A DNA stretch of 64,000 nt, from assembly GCF_002135415.1 (NCBI RefSeq), contig NZ_NEGJ01000003.1, positions 62,001 to 126,000 of the forward strand, given 5' to 3'. This DNA is from Acinetobacter sp. ANC 3832 (GTDB lineage: Bacteria > Pseudomonadota > Gammaproteobacteria > Pseudomonadales > Moraxellaceae). Within the stretch, counting starts at the first letter, position 1. The number at the start of each line of letters is the position of its first letter. Positions 27,642 to 36,569 of this stretch are shown piece after piece. A program made the translations under genes and the position numbers. Below the pieces are notes generated by a model that was not told where the DNA came from, did not search any database, and saw only the letters and a program-made list of their open reading frames with translations.

Positions 27642-30620
27642 TTAAAAGATAATTTGATTGTTTTTAAGTAGCTCATCTAAATCAAATTTAGTTGTTTTCT
27701 GAGTAAATAATAATAAATTTTCAGTATAATAATGCGTCCCTTGCCCATCGCGATCAACTGTGAGTGTTGCTGTTTGAGTATGTTCATCATACTTAATACC
27801 CAAATAATCATGAATGTTCAATGCCGTTGCAGTCGAATCAAGGAGGTGTGATAAGTCAATTTTCTGTGCTGAGCCAACAATGAAATTATTTTCAGTTGTT
27901 GTGAAATGCCCCCCAAGATTATCATCGTTTAATATATTGAAAACGATGTCATTAGTAACCAACTCATCACTATTTAAAGTTAAAATTAATGTTGATTTAG
28001 AGAAATCAAATTGGTTGATATAAATATTCCCTAAACCAGATTGATAATCGAATACTCCAGTAACTGTATCAGATTTAAGACCGTCTTCATCATATACAGT
28101 AATTTCGACTTTGCGCTCACCCGCTGAAATCGATTGTCCTGATTTAACACCAAACATTAACAGGTTAATTGCATCTGTAAAATCCTGCTGATCTAGCGCA
28201 CCATTTGTCGCAATAAGTGTCAACTCAGAATGATCTGCCTTCCATACTGCTTTCATACCTTCAGGTAAAACAGGAGTAATAATGGTGCCATTCAAATCAC
28301 CTGTCACTTTAATTACCGCTTTGGAAACTTCTCCACTGTCATCATCAGAAATTGTGAAACCTGCTCCAGATAAAGCAGACACATTTCCTTTAATTTCATC
28401 AGCTCCAGTACTATCAGGATTAATCACAGAAATCGTGTTTACACCATCCTTTAGATTAAGGTGATTCAGGCGTGACATATCTACATCAGAGATATATAGC
28501 TCTACTAGTTCCGTTGATGTTGTACTTAGTGTACCAAATAGGCGAACTCCATCTTCAGTAATCACTACTTGAATGCGTGGTAAGCCATAAATATTTCCCT
28601 CCCAAGGCTTGGCAGTACCAAATTCCTGTAAATCGCCTTTTGAATCATAATATTTAAGCAATATTTGATTAGTCCCATGCGTTTTATCACTATTTTCCAT
28701 TTGAAAAACAGCTTTATTACTATTGTTAGATTTGATCAGATCTACGCCATTAACCATCAATGTGAAAGCATTATCTACTTCATTTAAGTTAATAATGATT
28801 CTTGCATTATCAGAATCACTACCTAAATCCACATTTAAATCGTGCTTATTAAATTTTGAAGCATTGACACCGCCTGAAATAATACCACTTTCAAACTGAC
28901 CACCTCCCATATTACCACCCGTCACTTCAAGTGATTTAGTTGGCTCTACAGAAATCACTTCTGGCGCAATTAAGCTATCCGTTGCGCCGCTACCCGAATT
29001 TTTGACAGCATCAAAATAACTACTATCAGCAATAGAAGCTTTGGCATCACCTATTGTATAAGTAATTGGCGCTGTCCAAGTTAAACCATCATCATTAGAG
29101 ATTAAGCCACCGCTATTTGCTGGATTGTTAAAATCAAAGCCCTGTGTAGTCAATAGTGATTTAATCTGTGCAGCTGTTAATGGAATACCATTTGCATCAT
29201 AAGGCACTTCAGAAAATTTAATCATGATCACTGGATCAATCAAATTATTTTCCTCAAGTTCGATGGTCAATCTCGGTGGTACGCTATCAATCTTGCCTTG
29301 GTCTGTCGCAGTCGTGCTATTGCCCGCTGGATCCGTCACTTTACCAACAACTGTAAACTCGCCATCCGGTAAGCCATTCGGCACATCCACTGTGTAGCTG
29401 CCATCTTCTTTGACCGTGGTGCTCACGGTTTGGCTTGCGCCATCTTGGTCAGTGATGCTGATTTCAATGGTACTGCCCGCAGGTTCATCGGTTTTACCCG
29501 TAATCGTTGGGGTGTTGTCATTGCCTGTTGCCGGGACTTCGATGGTCAATCTCGGTGGTACGCTATCAATCTTGCCTTGGTCTGTCGCAGTCGTGCTATT
29601 GCCCGCTGGATCCGTCACTTTACCAACAACTGTAAACTCGCCATCCGGTAAGCCATTCGGCACATCCACTGTGTAGCTGCCATCTTCTTTGACCGTGGTG
29701 CTCACGGTTTGGCTTGCGCCATCTTGGTCAGTGATGCTGATTTCAATGGTACTGCCCGCAGGTTCATCGGTTTTACCCGTAATCGTTGGGGTGTTGTCAT
29801 TGCCTGTTGCCGGGACTTCGATGGTCAATCTCGCTGGTACGGTATCTACAACAGCACTATCAGGGATTGATTCAGCAGATTCACCTGCATCATTGGTCAC
29901 TGTCGCTGTAACTTTAAGCTCACAGCCTTCGATTGGACGATCTACTTCTATTGTCACTACGCCTGCATTAATATTTTCACTCGTTACGGTATGCGTATAC
30001 TCTTTCCCAGTTTGATCTATAACAGTAACTTTATCACCTGCACGAGCACCATTCGGTAGACCTATACTTACATTAACTGTATTTAAACTGCCTAATTCTT
30101 CTTTATTCAAAAAACTATCATTATTTTTATCATTTGAGATAAAAATAGTTGGTGCTTCTAATACCTTTGATAATACTTCTGAATTACCAGCATTATCATT
30201 ACTTGATGATCCTGTAGCAGCACCAATTCCTCCAGCTACAACACCACCAATAATCCAAGGTAAACCACCAATACCGCCTGAACTACCCGTAACAATCGGA
30301 AGTAATTCTTCTAATCCTGTCACTTCTTTAAATGCAGCAGCTCCATCCTCCCACACCATTTTCTCAAACGCACAAACAGTGCCCTCAAAAACCAGATCAG
30401 AAGTTTGACCATTGGCATCTTTCACAAAATAATTTTCTAAAGTGATTGTTTCACCATTTTTTAATTTTATTATTAAATCATTACCATTTTGAATTATTTC
30501 TGCAATATCTTCTTTATGTAACTTGGTCTGAATTATCGATGCTTTTTCTAATAAAATTTCACTTGAATTTGTAGAAAATCTACTTAATGAAACTTTATCT
30601 ATAACTGTAAAATTTTGCAT
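27642..30620 (-). CDS. Bap-like surface adhesin, short form, type I secreted
   Basis: A secreted or surface protein, probably for cell-cell and surface attachment. The chosen ATG at 30620 gives 992 residues starting MQNFTVIDKVSLSRF, like other Bap prefix domains; a TTG-started frame extends to 30698. Order of parts: Bap prefix domain (about residues 1-95, ending GETITLENYFV), a glycine-rich loop, Ig-like domains, two identical 93-residue Ig-like repeats (DNA 29261-29818), variable domains, and a C-terminal type I secretion region (IDLSHLLDS to FDLDELLKNNQIIF). Bap proteins of this genus are often several thousand residues long, so this copy is contracted. No export genes lie nearby. Confidence 0.85.
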   Translation of the reverse strand: MQNFTVIDKVSLSRFSTNSSEILLEKASIIQTKLHKEDIAEIIQNGNDLIIKLKNGETITLENYFVKDANGQTSDLVFEGTVCAFEKMVWEDGAAAFKEVTGLEELLPIVTGSSGGIGGLPWIIGGVVAGGIGAATGSSSNDNAGNSEVLSKVLEAPTIFISNDKNNDSFLNKEELGSLNTVNVSIGLPNGARAGDKVTVIDQTGKEYTHTVTSENINAGVVTIEVDRPIEGCELKVTATVTNDAGESAESIPDSAVVDTVPARLTIEVPATGNDNTPTITGKTDEPAGSTIEISITDQDGASQTVSTTVKEDGSYTVDVPNGLPDGEFTVVGKVTDPAGNSTTATDQGKIDSVPPRLTIEVPATGNDNTPTITGKTDEPAGSTIEISITDQDGASQTVSTTVKEDGSYTVDVPNGLPDGEFTVVGKVTDPAGNSTTATDQGKIDSVPPRLTIELEENNLIDPVIMIKFSEVPYDANGIPLTAAQIKSLLTTQGFDFNNPANSGGLISNDDGLTWTAPITYTIGDAKASIADSSYFDAVKNSGSGATDSLIAPEVISVEPTKSLEVTGGNMGGGQFESGIISGGVNASKFNKHDLNVDLGSDSDNARIIINLNEVDNAFTLMVNGVDLIKSNNSNKAVFQMENSDKTHGTNQILLKYYDSKGDLQEFGTAKPWEGNIYGLPRIQVVITEDGVRLFGTLSTTSTELVELYISDVDMSRLNHLNLKDGVNTISVINPDSTGADEIKGNVSALSGAGFTISDDDSGEVSKAVIKVTGDLNGTIITPVLPEGMKAVWKADHSELTLIATNGALDQQDFTDAINLLMFGVKSGQSISAGERKVEITVYDEDGLKSDTVTGVFDYQSGLGNIYINQFDFSKSTLILTLNSDELVTNDIVFNILNDDNLGGHFTTTENNFIVGSAQKIDLSHLLDSTATALNIHDYLGIKYDEHTQTATLTVDRDGQGTHYYTENLLLFTQKTTKFDLDELLKNNQIIF
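29261..29818 (-). repeat. Two tandem 279-bp repeats inside the Bap-like gene
   Basis: Units 29261-29539 and 29540-29818 read as identical by eye along their full length; a third unit starts the same way at 29819 and diverges after some 16 bases. The period equals 93 codons, one Ig-like domain. Their GC content is visibly higher than that of the surrounding gene. Confidence 0.92.
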
Positions 30621-30768
30621 ATCGAACAGCCAAACTCTATAAAAATTAGAAAAATATTTTAACAGAGCGCTATTTTTTTGTACAATATCCGTGTTCAATT
30701 TTACTTTTTTTTTACAAAAAAGTAAAAAAAAATCCTTTTAAAATTTTATATATCTTTTAGGAATCATA

Positions 30769-31188
30769 ATGTTAAAACACTCCCTTCTTATAGCAAGCCT
30801 ACTACTCTCTTTATCCTCTTGTTCTACGTTTAAAACAACCCATAATTTTAAAAAACCATTAAATTTAATGTTTATAAACAATGATATAAATACAATTCCA
30901 CTTCAAATTAAGCGTAATGAAAAACTTTGTGATGATGATAAAGAAAATAACCAAAATTGCCCTATAAAATTATATATTGATGATTTTAAGGCAGGCGATT
31001 TTTATATAAATAATGCAACTACGTATTATTTAAAGCCTAATGAATATGTACTAACTGTTAAAAACTGCAAGGAGAAATGCAATACTTTTCACATGAAAAT
31101 AATCATAGATAGTAAGTTACCAACCACAAGCTTAATATTATCAATTAACCAAGAAGGAAAACCATTTATTATAAATAAAAACTTATAA
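30769..31188 (+). CDS. Small lipoprotein, 139 aa, unknown function
   Basis: The N-terminus is a clear lipoprotein signal (KHSLLIASLLLSLSSC), with lipobox LSSC and mature start at about C18. Four further cysteines (residues about 51, 61, 105 and 109) come in two pairs, suggesting disulfides in the periplasm. Beta-rich sequence follows. The ribosome binding site is fair (tttaggaatcata). It is divergent from the Bap-like gene, with 148 bases between the starts. I do not recognise the family. The low GC and the isolated place between insertion-sequence remnants suggest it was acquired. Confidence 0.6.
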   Translation: MLKHSLLIASLLLSLSSCSTFKTTHNFKKPLNLMFINNDINTIPLQIKRNEKLCDDDKENNQNCPIKLYIDDFKAGDFYINNATTYYLKPNEYVLTVKNCKEKCNTFHMKIIIDSKLPTTSLILSINQEGKPFIINKNL

Positions 31189-31225
31189 ATAAATGTTTAA
31201 TATGAAATTAAATATAGATTCTTTT

Positions 31226-31560
31226 TTAATAATTAAAAATCATTAATTTCAATTTTAAACATACATAAACTGAGGATTTGTTGTGTCTTCTAATGAATCG
31301 GTTTTTGTAATTCAATCGTATACAATTCATATTTTTAGGCTGCTGTACGAAGTTTACATCTATAATGACAATTAAATAACCATCGATTTTGTAGGTGCTT
31401 TTGGTTGAATAATGGACTATCACCATTCTCCTAGAGCAATAACTGGTCTTCTTAAGTCAGTATCGAAGGTCAACCTGTTGATGCAGAATGAGCTTTCAGA
31501 ATCGCAATCATCAATTTATAAGTAAGCCAAGAGATGCCTGTGAGTGTTTTAAATGTTAAA
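31226..31560 (-). pseudogene. Probable IS5-type transposase remnant
   Basis: The reverse strand from about 31560 down reads KTLTGISWLTYKLMIAILK, AHSASTG, then after a stop a stretch like LEDQLLL. Further on is a 66-residue open stretch (31426-31226) with an acidic residue followed by QQPKNMN, where transposases carry the first catalytic Asp and RPKKN. The order suits the helix-turn-helix and DDE start of another IS5-type transposase. Several stops and frame changes make it dead. The match is from memory and is only moderately secure. The remaining bases up to 31719 hold nothing I recognise. Confidence 0.4.
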
Positions 31561-31719
31561 ATTGTTTTATTTATTATTACGACTCTCTAATCCAACCCAC
31601 TAAAACCTACAGAATTATTACAAACTCATGTCATGATTTAGCATTTATAACATTGTTTTTTTTAAATTTTAATCGCAAAATTCGATCTTCTTTTTTCATA
31701 CATAACACAAAGGTCAAAA

Positions 31720-32286
31720 ATGAAAAAGCAACTTGGTGAACTTACTTTCAAACTTGCAGGTTGGAAGTACCATGTTGAACCTAATGTCCTTGAAAACAAA
31801 CAAGTCATCATTGGCTTTGAACATACCTCAATGATGGATGCGATCCTTTCACTTGCTCTTTTTCAAATTTACGATATTAAAATTCACACTTTAATCAAAA
31901 AAGAGCTCTTCAAAGGTCCAATGAAACCAATTTTAGAAAAAATTGGGGGAATTGCAGTAGACCGAAACTCAAATAAAGATATCGTTTCTCAAATGGTTGA
32001 GCTTTTTGAAAGCAATGATCAATTCAATTTAGTGATTGCACCTGAAGCTACTCGTGCAAAAAATGAGGAAGAACGCAGACCTATTCGTACAGGTTTTTGG
32101 CATATTGCCAAAGCAGCTGGTGTACCTATTGTTTTTATGTATGCAAACTCGACTACTAAACAAGGTGGAATTTTTGGGAAAATTTACCCAAGTGATTTAG
32201 ATCATGACCTTGCTGAAATTAAACGTTTGTATAAAGAGAATACAGGTTTAGATATCGTTATTCCTGTTGCAAAATCTATCACATAA
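31720..32286 (+). CDS. PlsC-like acyltransferase (lysophospholipid acyltransferase family)
   Basis: A 188-residue cytoplasmic-face enzyme of the glycerolipid acyltransferase family. The catalytic HX4D box is H35-TSMM-D40. A second block, EATRAKNEERRPIRTGFWHIA-like near residues 109-129, corresponds to the substrate-binding EGTR motif with EATR in its place. It is shorter than PlsC (about 240) and lacks an N-terminal membrane helix, resembling small acyltransferases annotated as 1-acylglycerol-3-phosphate acyltransferases. Real substrate unknown. It has a good ribosome binding site (aaaggtcaaaa) and stands alone at the edge of the accessory block. Confidence 0.8.
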   Translation: MKKQLGELTFKLAGWKYHVEPNVLENKQVIIGFEHTSMMDAILSLALFQIYDIKIHTLIKKELFKGPMKPILEKIGGIAVDRNSNKDIVSQMVELFESNDQFNLVIAPEATRAKNEEERRPIRTGFWHIAKAAGVPIVFMYANSTTKQGGIFGKIYPSDLDHDLAEIKRLYKENTGLDIVIPVAKSIT

Positions 32287-32437
32287 AATAATTTGATGAT
32301 TAAATAGACGAAACTCCATTTTTTTACGATTAATGAATAAATCGAAAATCAAAGCACTTTCTCAGAAAAAAGAGCTTATGGTAGAATCACTGCAAATTGA
32401 TATGGCATAAGGCCAATCTACAAGGAGCATATTTCGC

Positions 32438-33187
32438 ATGGCGGGTCATTCCAAGTGGGCTAACATTAAGCATCGTAAAGCAAAACAAGATGCTAGCCGC
32501 GGTAAAGTTTTTACAAAATACATTCGCGAGCTTGTAACTGCCGCTAAACTCGGCGGTCCTGATGCAGCAAGCAACCCTCGTCTACGTGCTGTAGTTGAAA
32601 AAGCGCTATCTGTAAACATGACTCGTGATGTGATCAACCGTGCCATTCAACGCGGTGCTGGTGGTGAAGATAATGATGATTTAAAAGAAATCACATACGA
32701 AGGTTATGGCGTCGGTGGTGTTGCTGTATTGGTTGAAACCATGACAGATAACTTAAATCGTACTGTTCCAGACGTTCGTCATTGCTTTTCTAAAACCAAT
32801 GGTAATTTAGGTACAGCTGGTTCAGTCGCATATCTATTCACGAAACGTGGTGAGATTACTTTTGAAGATGTTTCTTTAGAAGATAAAATCATGGATGTTG
32901 CGTTAGAAGCTGGTGCTGAAGATATTGAAGTAAGTGAAGATGAAATTTTAGTCATCACCACACCTGAAAGCTTTGGTGATGTTCAAGATGCATTAAGTGC
33001 TGCTGGCTTAAAATCTGATAATGCAGAAGTTATTATGAGTCCATCAACGAAAGCTGAAATCAATGATGTTGATCAAGCGAAACAAATCTTAAAAATGATT
33101 GATATGTTTGAAGATCTTGATGATGTTCAAAACGTCTATACCAATGTTGAATTCTCGGATGAAGTCTTAGCTCAACTTGATGAATAA
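32438..33187 (+). CDS. yebC: YebC/PmpR-family protein
   Basis: A 249-residue member of the widely conserved YebC family, recognised by the start [23 protein letters not shown] and the acidic C-terminal domain. Members bind DNA as regulators (PmpR) or, in the related YeeN/TACO1 line, relieve ribosome stalling at proline runs. Full length, with ribosome binding site aaggag. A strong terminator follows. High confidence on family; the local target is unknown. Confidence 0.95.
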   Translation: MAGHSKWANIKHRKAKQDASRGKVFTKYIRELVTAAKLGGPDAASNPRLRAVVEKALSVNMTRDVINRAIQRGAGGEDNDDLKEITYEGYGVGGVAVLVETMTDNLNRTVPDVRHCFSKTNGNLGTAGSVAYLFTKRGEITFEDVSLEDKIMDVALEAGAEDIEVSEDEILVITTPESFGDVQDALSAAGLKSDNAEVIMSPSTKAEINDVDQAKQILKMIDMFEDLDDVQNVYTNVEFSDEVLAQLDE

Positions 33188-33197
33188 GAAATAAATT

Positions 33198-33226
33198 AAA
33201 AAACGCACGATTTCGTGCGTTTTTTC
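33198..33226 (+). terminator. Terminator after yebC
   Basis: GC-rich stem cgcacg/cgtgcg with a 4-base loop, flanked by an A tract on the left and six T on the right. Confidence 0.9.
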
Positions 33227-33329
33227 TTTCTAAATTTAAAAATATTGACCATGCGTCATAAAGGTTAATAAATTTTTATCTATCATCTAATAAGAAATAA
33301 ATGATAAATGAAGTTAAATTTAGATCTCT

Positions 33330-33800
33330 TTAAACTCGACTTAATAAACCATTACAGTTAAAGACCTTATATTGCTTAATCACAAAACTTGAATGCAGTG
33401 CTACGACATGCTCTATTTTACCAATTCTTTTGAGTAAAATTTCACTATAGTTTTCCATGTCTTTCGCAACTACTTCTACTAAAAAGTCTGCCGATTGCCC
33501 TGTCACTAAAAATGCATTAATCACTTCGGGAATATTCTCAAGTTCTTCTAAAAATTTAGAAAAAGTATCAGTATCATGTTTACTTAGCGATACTTGTAAA
33601 ATGATATGTAATTTAAAGCCTAATTTTTCATAATTAATATCGCGCTTTAAATTGGTCATCAGATTGATTTCGATCAGATGCTTAATACGACGATGCACCG
33701 AACTCACCGACAGACTAATCCGTTCAGATAACTCATTTAGATTAATATCTTCATAACTTAATATTTCTAGAATTTGTTTGTCGTAACGATCAAGTTCCAT
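33330..33800 (-). CDS. Lrp/AsnC-family transcription regulator
   Basis: A 156-residue regulator. A longer frame opens at 33836, but ATG 33800 (MELDRYDKQILEILSYEDIN) has a ribosome binding site (aaaggtgctggtg) and the usual family start. An AsnC-type helix-turn-helix occupies residues about 5-50 (LNELSERISLSVSSVHRRIKHL). The C-terminal RAM ligand-binding domain contains INAFLVTGQSADFLVEVVAKDM. These proteins respond to amino acids. No amino-acid gene is directly adjacent, so its target is not clear; the divergent side faces a GST gene only distantly. Confidence 0.88.
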   Translation of the reverse strand: MELDRYDKQILEILSYEDINLNELSERISLSVSSVHRRIKHLIEINLMTNLKRDINYEKLGFKLHIILQVSLSKHDTDTFSKFLEELENIPEVINAFLVTGQSADFLVEVVAKDMENYSEILLKRIGKIEHVVALHSSFVIKQYKVFNCNGLLSRV

Positions 33801-34166
33801 CACCAGCACCTTTATTATTGTCCATGTAAAAATCAATCAATAAAATAATTGATTCACTTCATTAATAAAGTATTTACTTATTCATTTCCACTATTTTTGA
33901 AAAAAAATTTCACTTTACTGGATATTTGTAATAATTATCAATCATAACTGAGCTAAAGTTATTTTAAATTTTCATTATTTCTATTTATTTGATATTTTGG
34001 ACACATTACGTATCCTTATATAAACATTCACAGGCTTCTATTTTTTCCCTGCAAGAAAAAATTAAAAGGTTTTATATAACGTCTCATAAAAAAGGTAATT
34101 TCCGCTTCTTTTTTTCAAGCCTATGCAAGAGATCTAAAAACGAAAATATGATTTAAACAAAGCCTT
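33801..34166. other. Intergenic region upstream of the Lrp regulator
   Basis: AT-rich leader of the leftward Lrp gene. It includes a copy of the short element c(c/t)tatgcaagag(a/g)tctaa at 34120-34137, which also occurs at 54705-54722. No other structure is seen. Confidence 0.5.
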
Positions 34167-34931
34167 CTACATCCCACGCCAATCTACACGTGCATTACGT
34201 TCAGTCGCATAAATACGCTGTACATATTGTCCTAAAGGAAGGCTGAGAAAATTATTTTTATAAGCGAGAAATTCCTCTGATTGAATTTCACTTGTATCAT
34301 TTTCCCACGGCGTACCATTTAGCTCTAACAATGGAGCAAGCATTGAACATACGGCAATATCAGCTAACCCTAGGCGATCACCAACAAAATAACGGCAATC
34401 ATTTTTAATTAAATACTGATTAAGCTGGTTAATAATAATATCCATTTGCTTTTTAGACTCGGCAACTTTTTCTGCATCTAATTGATAATTTTTAGAGATT
34501 AAGCTTTTTAAGATAGGTTTAGAAAACTTTTCAAATTGGCGTAAATAGCCTTTTTCACCAATCATAATCTCAATAGGCTCATCACTAATAGACAAAGTGA
34601 GGGCTAAACCCCAACGTCGTACATGCAAGCCAAGCTCATTCGCCATTGAATCAATTTCAAGCGCTTTTTCACGAAGCTGTGCATCAGAGCGTAATAATGC
34701 ATGTTCAGGATAAGTATCATCTAAATACAATGCAATTTGAGTAGAATCAGCAATCCATTTATCGCCATCTTTTAAAATAGGTAACTTATTCTGCCCTGTT
34801 TTAAGCTGCGTAAAAGCACGATGAATTCCAGGAATTAAGTTATGCGCAGTAAAATCCAATTCTTTATGATCTAACAACCAACGTGCTTTTTCACAGTAAT
34901 GCGAGAGTGGGAATTGGTACAACGTACGCAT
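34167..34931 (-). CDS. Glutathione S-transferase family protein
   Basis: A 254-residue protein with an N-terminal thioredoxin-like GST domain (residues 1-78: TLYQFPLSHYCEKARWLLDHKELDFTAHNL; the SHYCEKARW helix bears the catalytic position). A glutathione-contacting segment ADSTQIALYLDDTYP follows, and then an alpha-helical C-terminal domain (LADIAVCSMLAPLLEL). Such proteins conjugate electrophiles to glutathione or act as chaperone-like regulators. It is slightly longer than classic GSTs (about 210). Single gene; no pathway partner is visible. Confidence 0.85.
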   Translation of the reverse strand: MRTLYQFPLSHYCEKARWLLDHKELDFTAHNLIPGIHRAFTQLKTGQNKLPILKDGDKWIADSTQIALYLDDTYPEHALLRSDAQLREKALEIDSMANELGLHVRRWGLALTLSISDEPIEIMIGEKGYLRQFEKFSKPILKSLISKNYQLDAEKVAESKKQMDIIINQLNQYLIKNDCRYFVGDRLGLADIAVCSMLAPLLELNGTPWENDTSEIQSEEFLAYKNNFLSLPLGQYVQRIYATERNARVDWRGM

Positions 34932-35327
34932 GTAGTCTCCAAGTTATTTTTTTAATTAAAAATTTAGATAAATCTAAAAGTTAAGATTAATCCTGAACAA
35001 TCCTGTTTACTTTAGACATTCATTACCTGAATTACAATGTACTTTTTACGTCAATCGCTCGTCATATGACCCAATACTGATTACTGCAGTTATATCTGTT
35101 TCTTTATTCTTTATAAACCAAAGGAATAACGTTACACATCGAAAGTTAGCACTCAGTATAAAATTTTTAATTAAATAATAAATTTCAAAATGTTAGCTTA
35201 GGTTTAATTTAAGAAAACTTTGCTATTTTTATACTAACAATAATTTTAGATAAGTTAAGCATAATAGTTCGTTTAATTTTTACCATAATATTGCTTAGTT
35301 TTTGGGTATCTATTGAAAGGTGCCAAT
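34932..35327. other. Intergenic region upstream of the sulfur operon
   Basis: AT-rich promoter region between the divergent GST gene and the SfnB operon. The operon promoter should be here, but I find no sigma-54 -24/-12 box, no long palindrome and no riboswitch fold by eye. The only clear signal is the ribosome binding site aaaggtg before ATG 35328. Confidence 0.5.
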
Positions 35328-36533
35328 ATGTCCAGTTTGAACTCCTCTACCTCAGCCTATGTGATCCAAAACGATCAACAAGCGATTAATGCAGCTTACC
35401 AAGTTGCTGATTTTGCTTTGGTAGAACGAAATATACGTGATCAACAGCGAATTTTACCTGTTGATGTCATTCAAGAACTTAGTCGTAAAGGATTAGGCGC
35501 AATTCGTATTGCCAAAAAATATGGTGGTGCTGAAGTTTCAAATAAAACACTTGCACAGGTTTTCCGTATTTTATCTAAGGCAGATGCCAGTGTTGGACAG
35601 ATTCCACAAAATCAATTTGGCTTGTTAAATGCCATTGAAAATATTGCCAATGAACAGCAAAAACAGTTTATTTATACTGAAATTTTAAATGGTAAACGAC
35701 TTTCCAATGGTGGTCCTGAACGCAACACCAAAGACACCCGCACCATTGAAACACGTTTAGAACATACCAACGGTCAATATCTTTTAAATGGTGAAAAGTT
35801 TTATTCAACAGGTTCATATTTTGCTGATTGGTTGGCAATACGCGCAATTCACCCAGATGGTCATATTGTTTTAACTGTTATTGATGCAAAAGCTGACGGT
35901 GTTGAAATTGTTGATGATTGGGATGGCTTTGGACAACGTACAACAGCCAGTGGCACAGTCCGTTTAAAAAATATTGTGGTTCACCCAGATCTTATTATGG
36001 ATGAAAAACCACTTGCCGATATTTCAAAATATCGTGGTGCTTACTCACAACTTCTTCAGGTTGCAATTGATGTCGGTATTGCAGAAGCTGCTTTTGCAGA
36101 TACCTTATCTGCAATCCGCAAAGCCCGTCCCATCATTGATGCCAATGTGGATAAAGCCAGTTTTGAAGCGTATACCCTACAAGAAGTCGGTAAGCTCAAT
36201 ATCCTACTCGATGCATCCATTTTATTGCTAGATGAAGCCGCAGAATATTTAGATCAATTAGATTCACAAGATATCGTCAGCCCTGAACAAGCTAGTAAAG
36301 CATCCATTATCGTTGCTGAAGCAAAAGTCTATGCCAATGATGCAGCATTGCTTATTTCTGAAAAATTACTTGAATTGGGCGGTAGTCGTTCAAGTCTAGA
36401 AATACATAACCTCGATCAACACTGGCGTAATGCTCGTGTGCATACCTTACATGACCCTGTGCGTTGGAAAATTCATGCCATTGGAAATTACTACTTAAAT
36501 GGCACACAAAATCAACGCCATGCGTGGATTTAA
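35328..36533 (+). CDS. SfnB-family sulfur acquisition oxidoreductase (copy 1)
   Basis: A 401-residue flavoprotein of the acyl-CoA dehydrogenase fold, similar to SfnB/DszC-type monooxygenases that attack organosulfur compounds. ATG 35328 has a better ribosome binding site than the TTG at 35313. Signatures include EELSRKGLGAIRIAKKYGGAEVS-type N-terminal helices, the flavin region LLNGEKFYSTGSYFADW, GFGQRTTASGTVRL, and the C-terminal ELGGSRSSLEIHNLDQHWRNARVHTLHDP. It opens a seven-gene operon with a second SfnB copy, an LLM monooxygenase and a MetNIQ-type transporter. The exact substrate is unknown. Confidence 0.87.
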   Translation: MSSLNSSTSAYVIQNDQQAINAAYQVADFALVERNIRDQQRILPVDVIQELSRKGLGAIRIAKKYGGAEVSNKTLAQVFRILSKADASVGQIPQNQFGLLNAIENIANEQQKQFIYTEILNGKRLSNGGPERNTKDTRTIETRLEHTNGQYLLNGEKFYSTGSYFADWLAIRAIHPDGHIVLTVIDAKADGVEIVDDWDGFGQRTTASGTVRLKNIVVHPDLIMDEKPLADISKYRGAYSQLLQVAIDVGIAEAAFADTLSAIRKARPIIDANVDKASFEAYTLQEVGKLNILLDASILLLDEAAEYLDQLDSQDIVSPEQASKASIIVAEAKVYANDAALLISEKLLELGGSRSSLEIHNLDQHWRNARVHTLHDPVRWKIHAIGNYYLNGTQNQRHAWI

Positions 36534-36569
36534 AGTTAAAAGACATTTTTAGTCATCAGGGGAATATAT

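Noticed and set aside
29261..29818. Direct repeats considered as a CRISPR array or an integron-type repeat
   Set aside because: The units are 279 bases, contiguous without spacers, and in frame with an Ig-like domain of the adhesin, so they are protein-domain repeats.
29410..30015. Open frames on the plus strand inside the adhesin gene (two copies beginning MTVVLTVWLAPSW)
   Set aside because: They are mirror frames of the repeated domain; the duplicates simply follow the DNA repeat and have no ribosome binding site.
31720..31760. Right attachment site of the tRNA-linked island near the acyltransferase gene
   Set aside because: No stretch matching the tRNA 3' end was found in 27.4-31.8 kb by eye.
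35228..35240. tatact as a -10 box for the sulfur operon
   Set aside because: No acceptable -35 hexamer lies at the right distance, and such AT-rich boxes occur by chance here.
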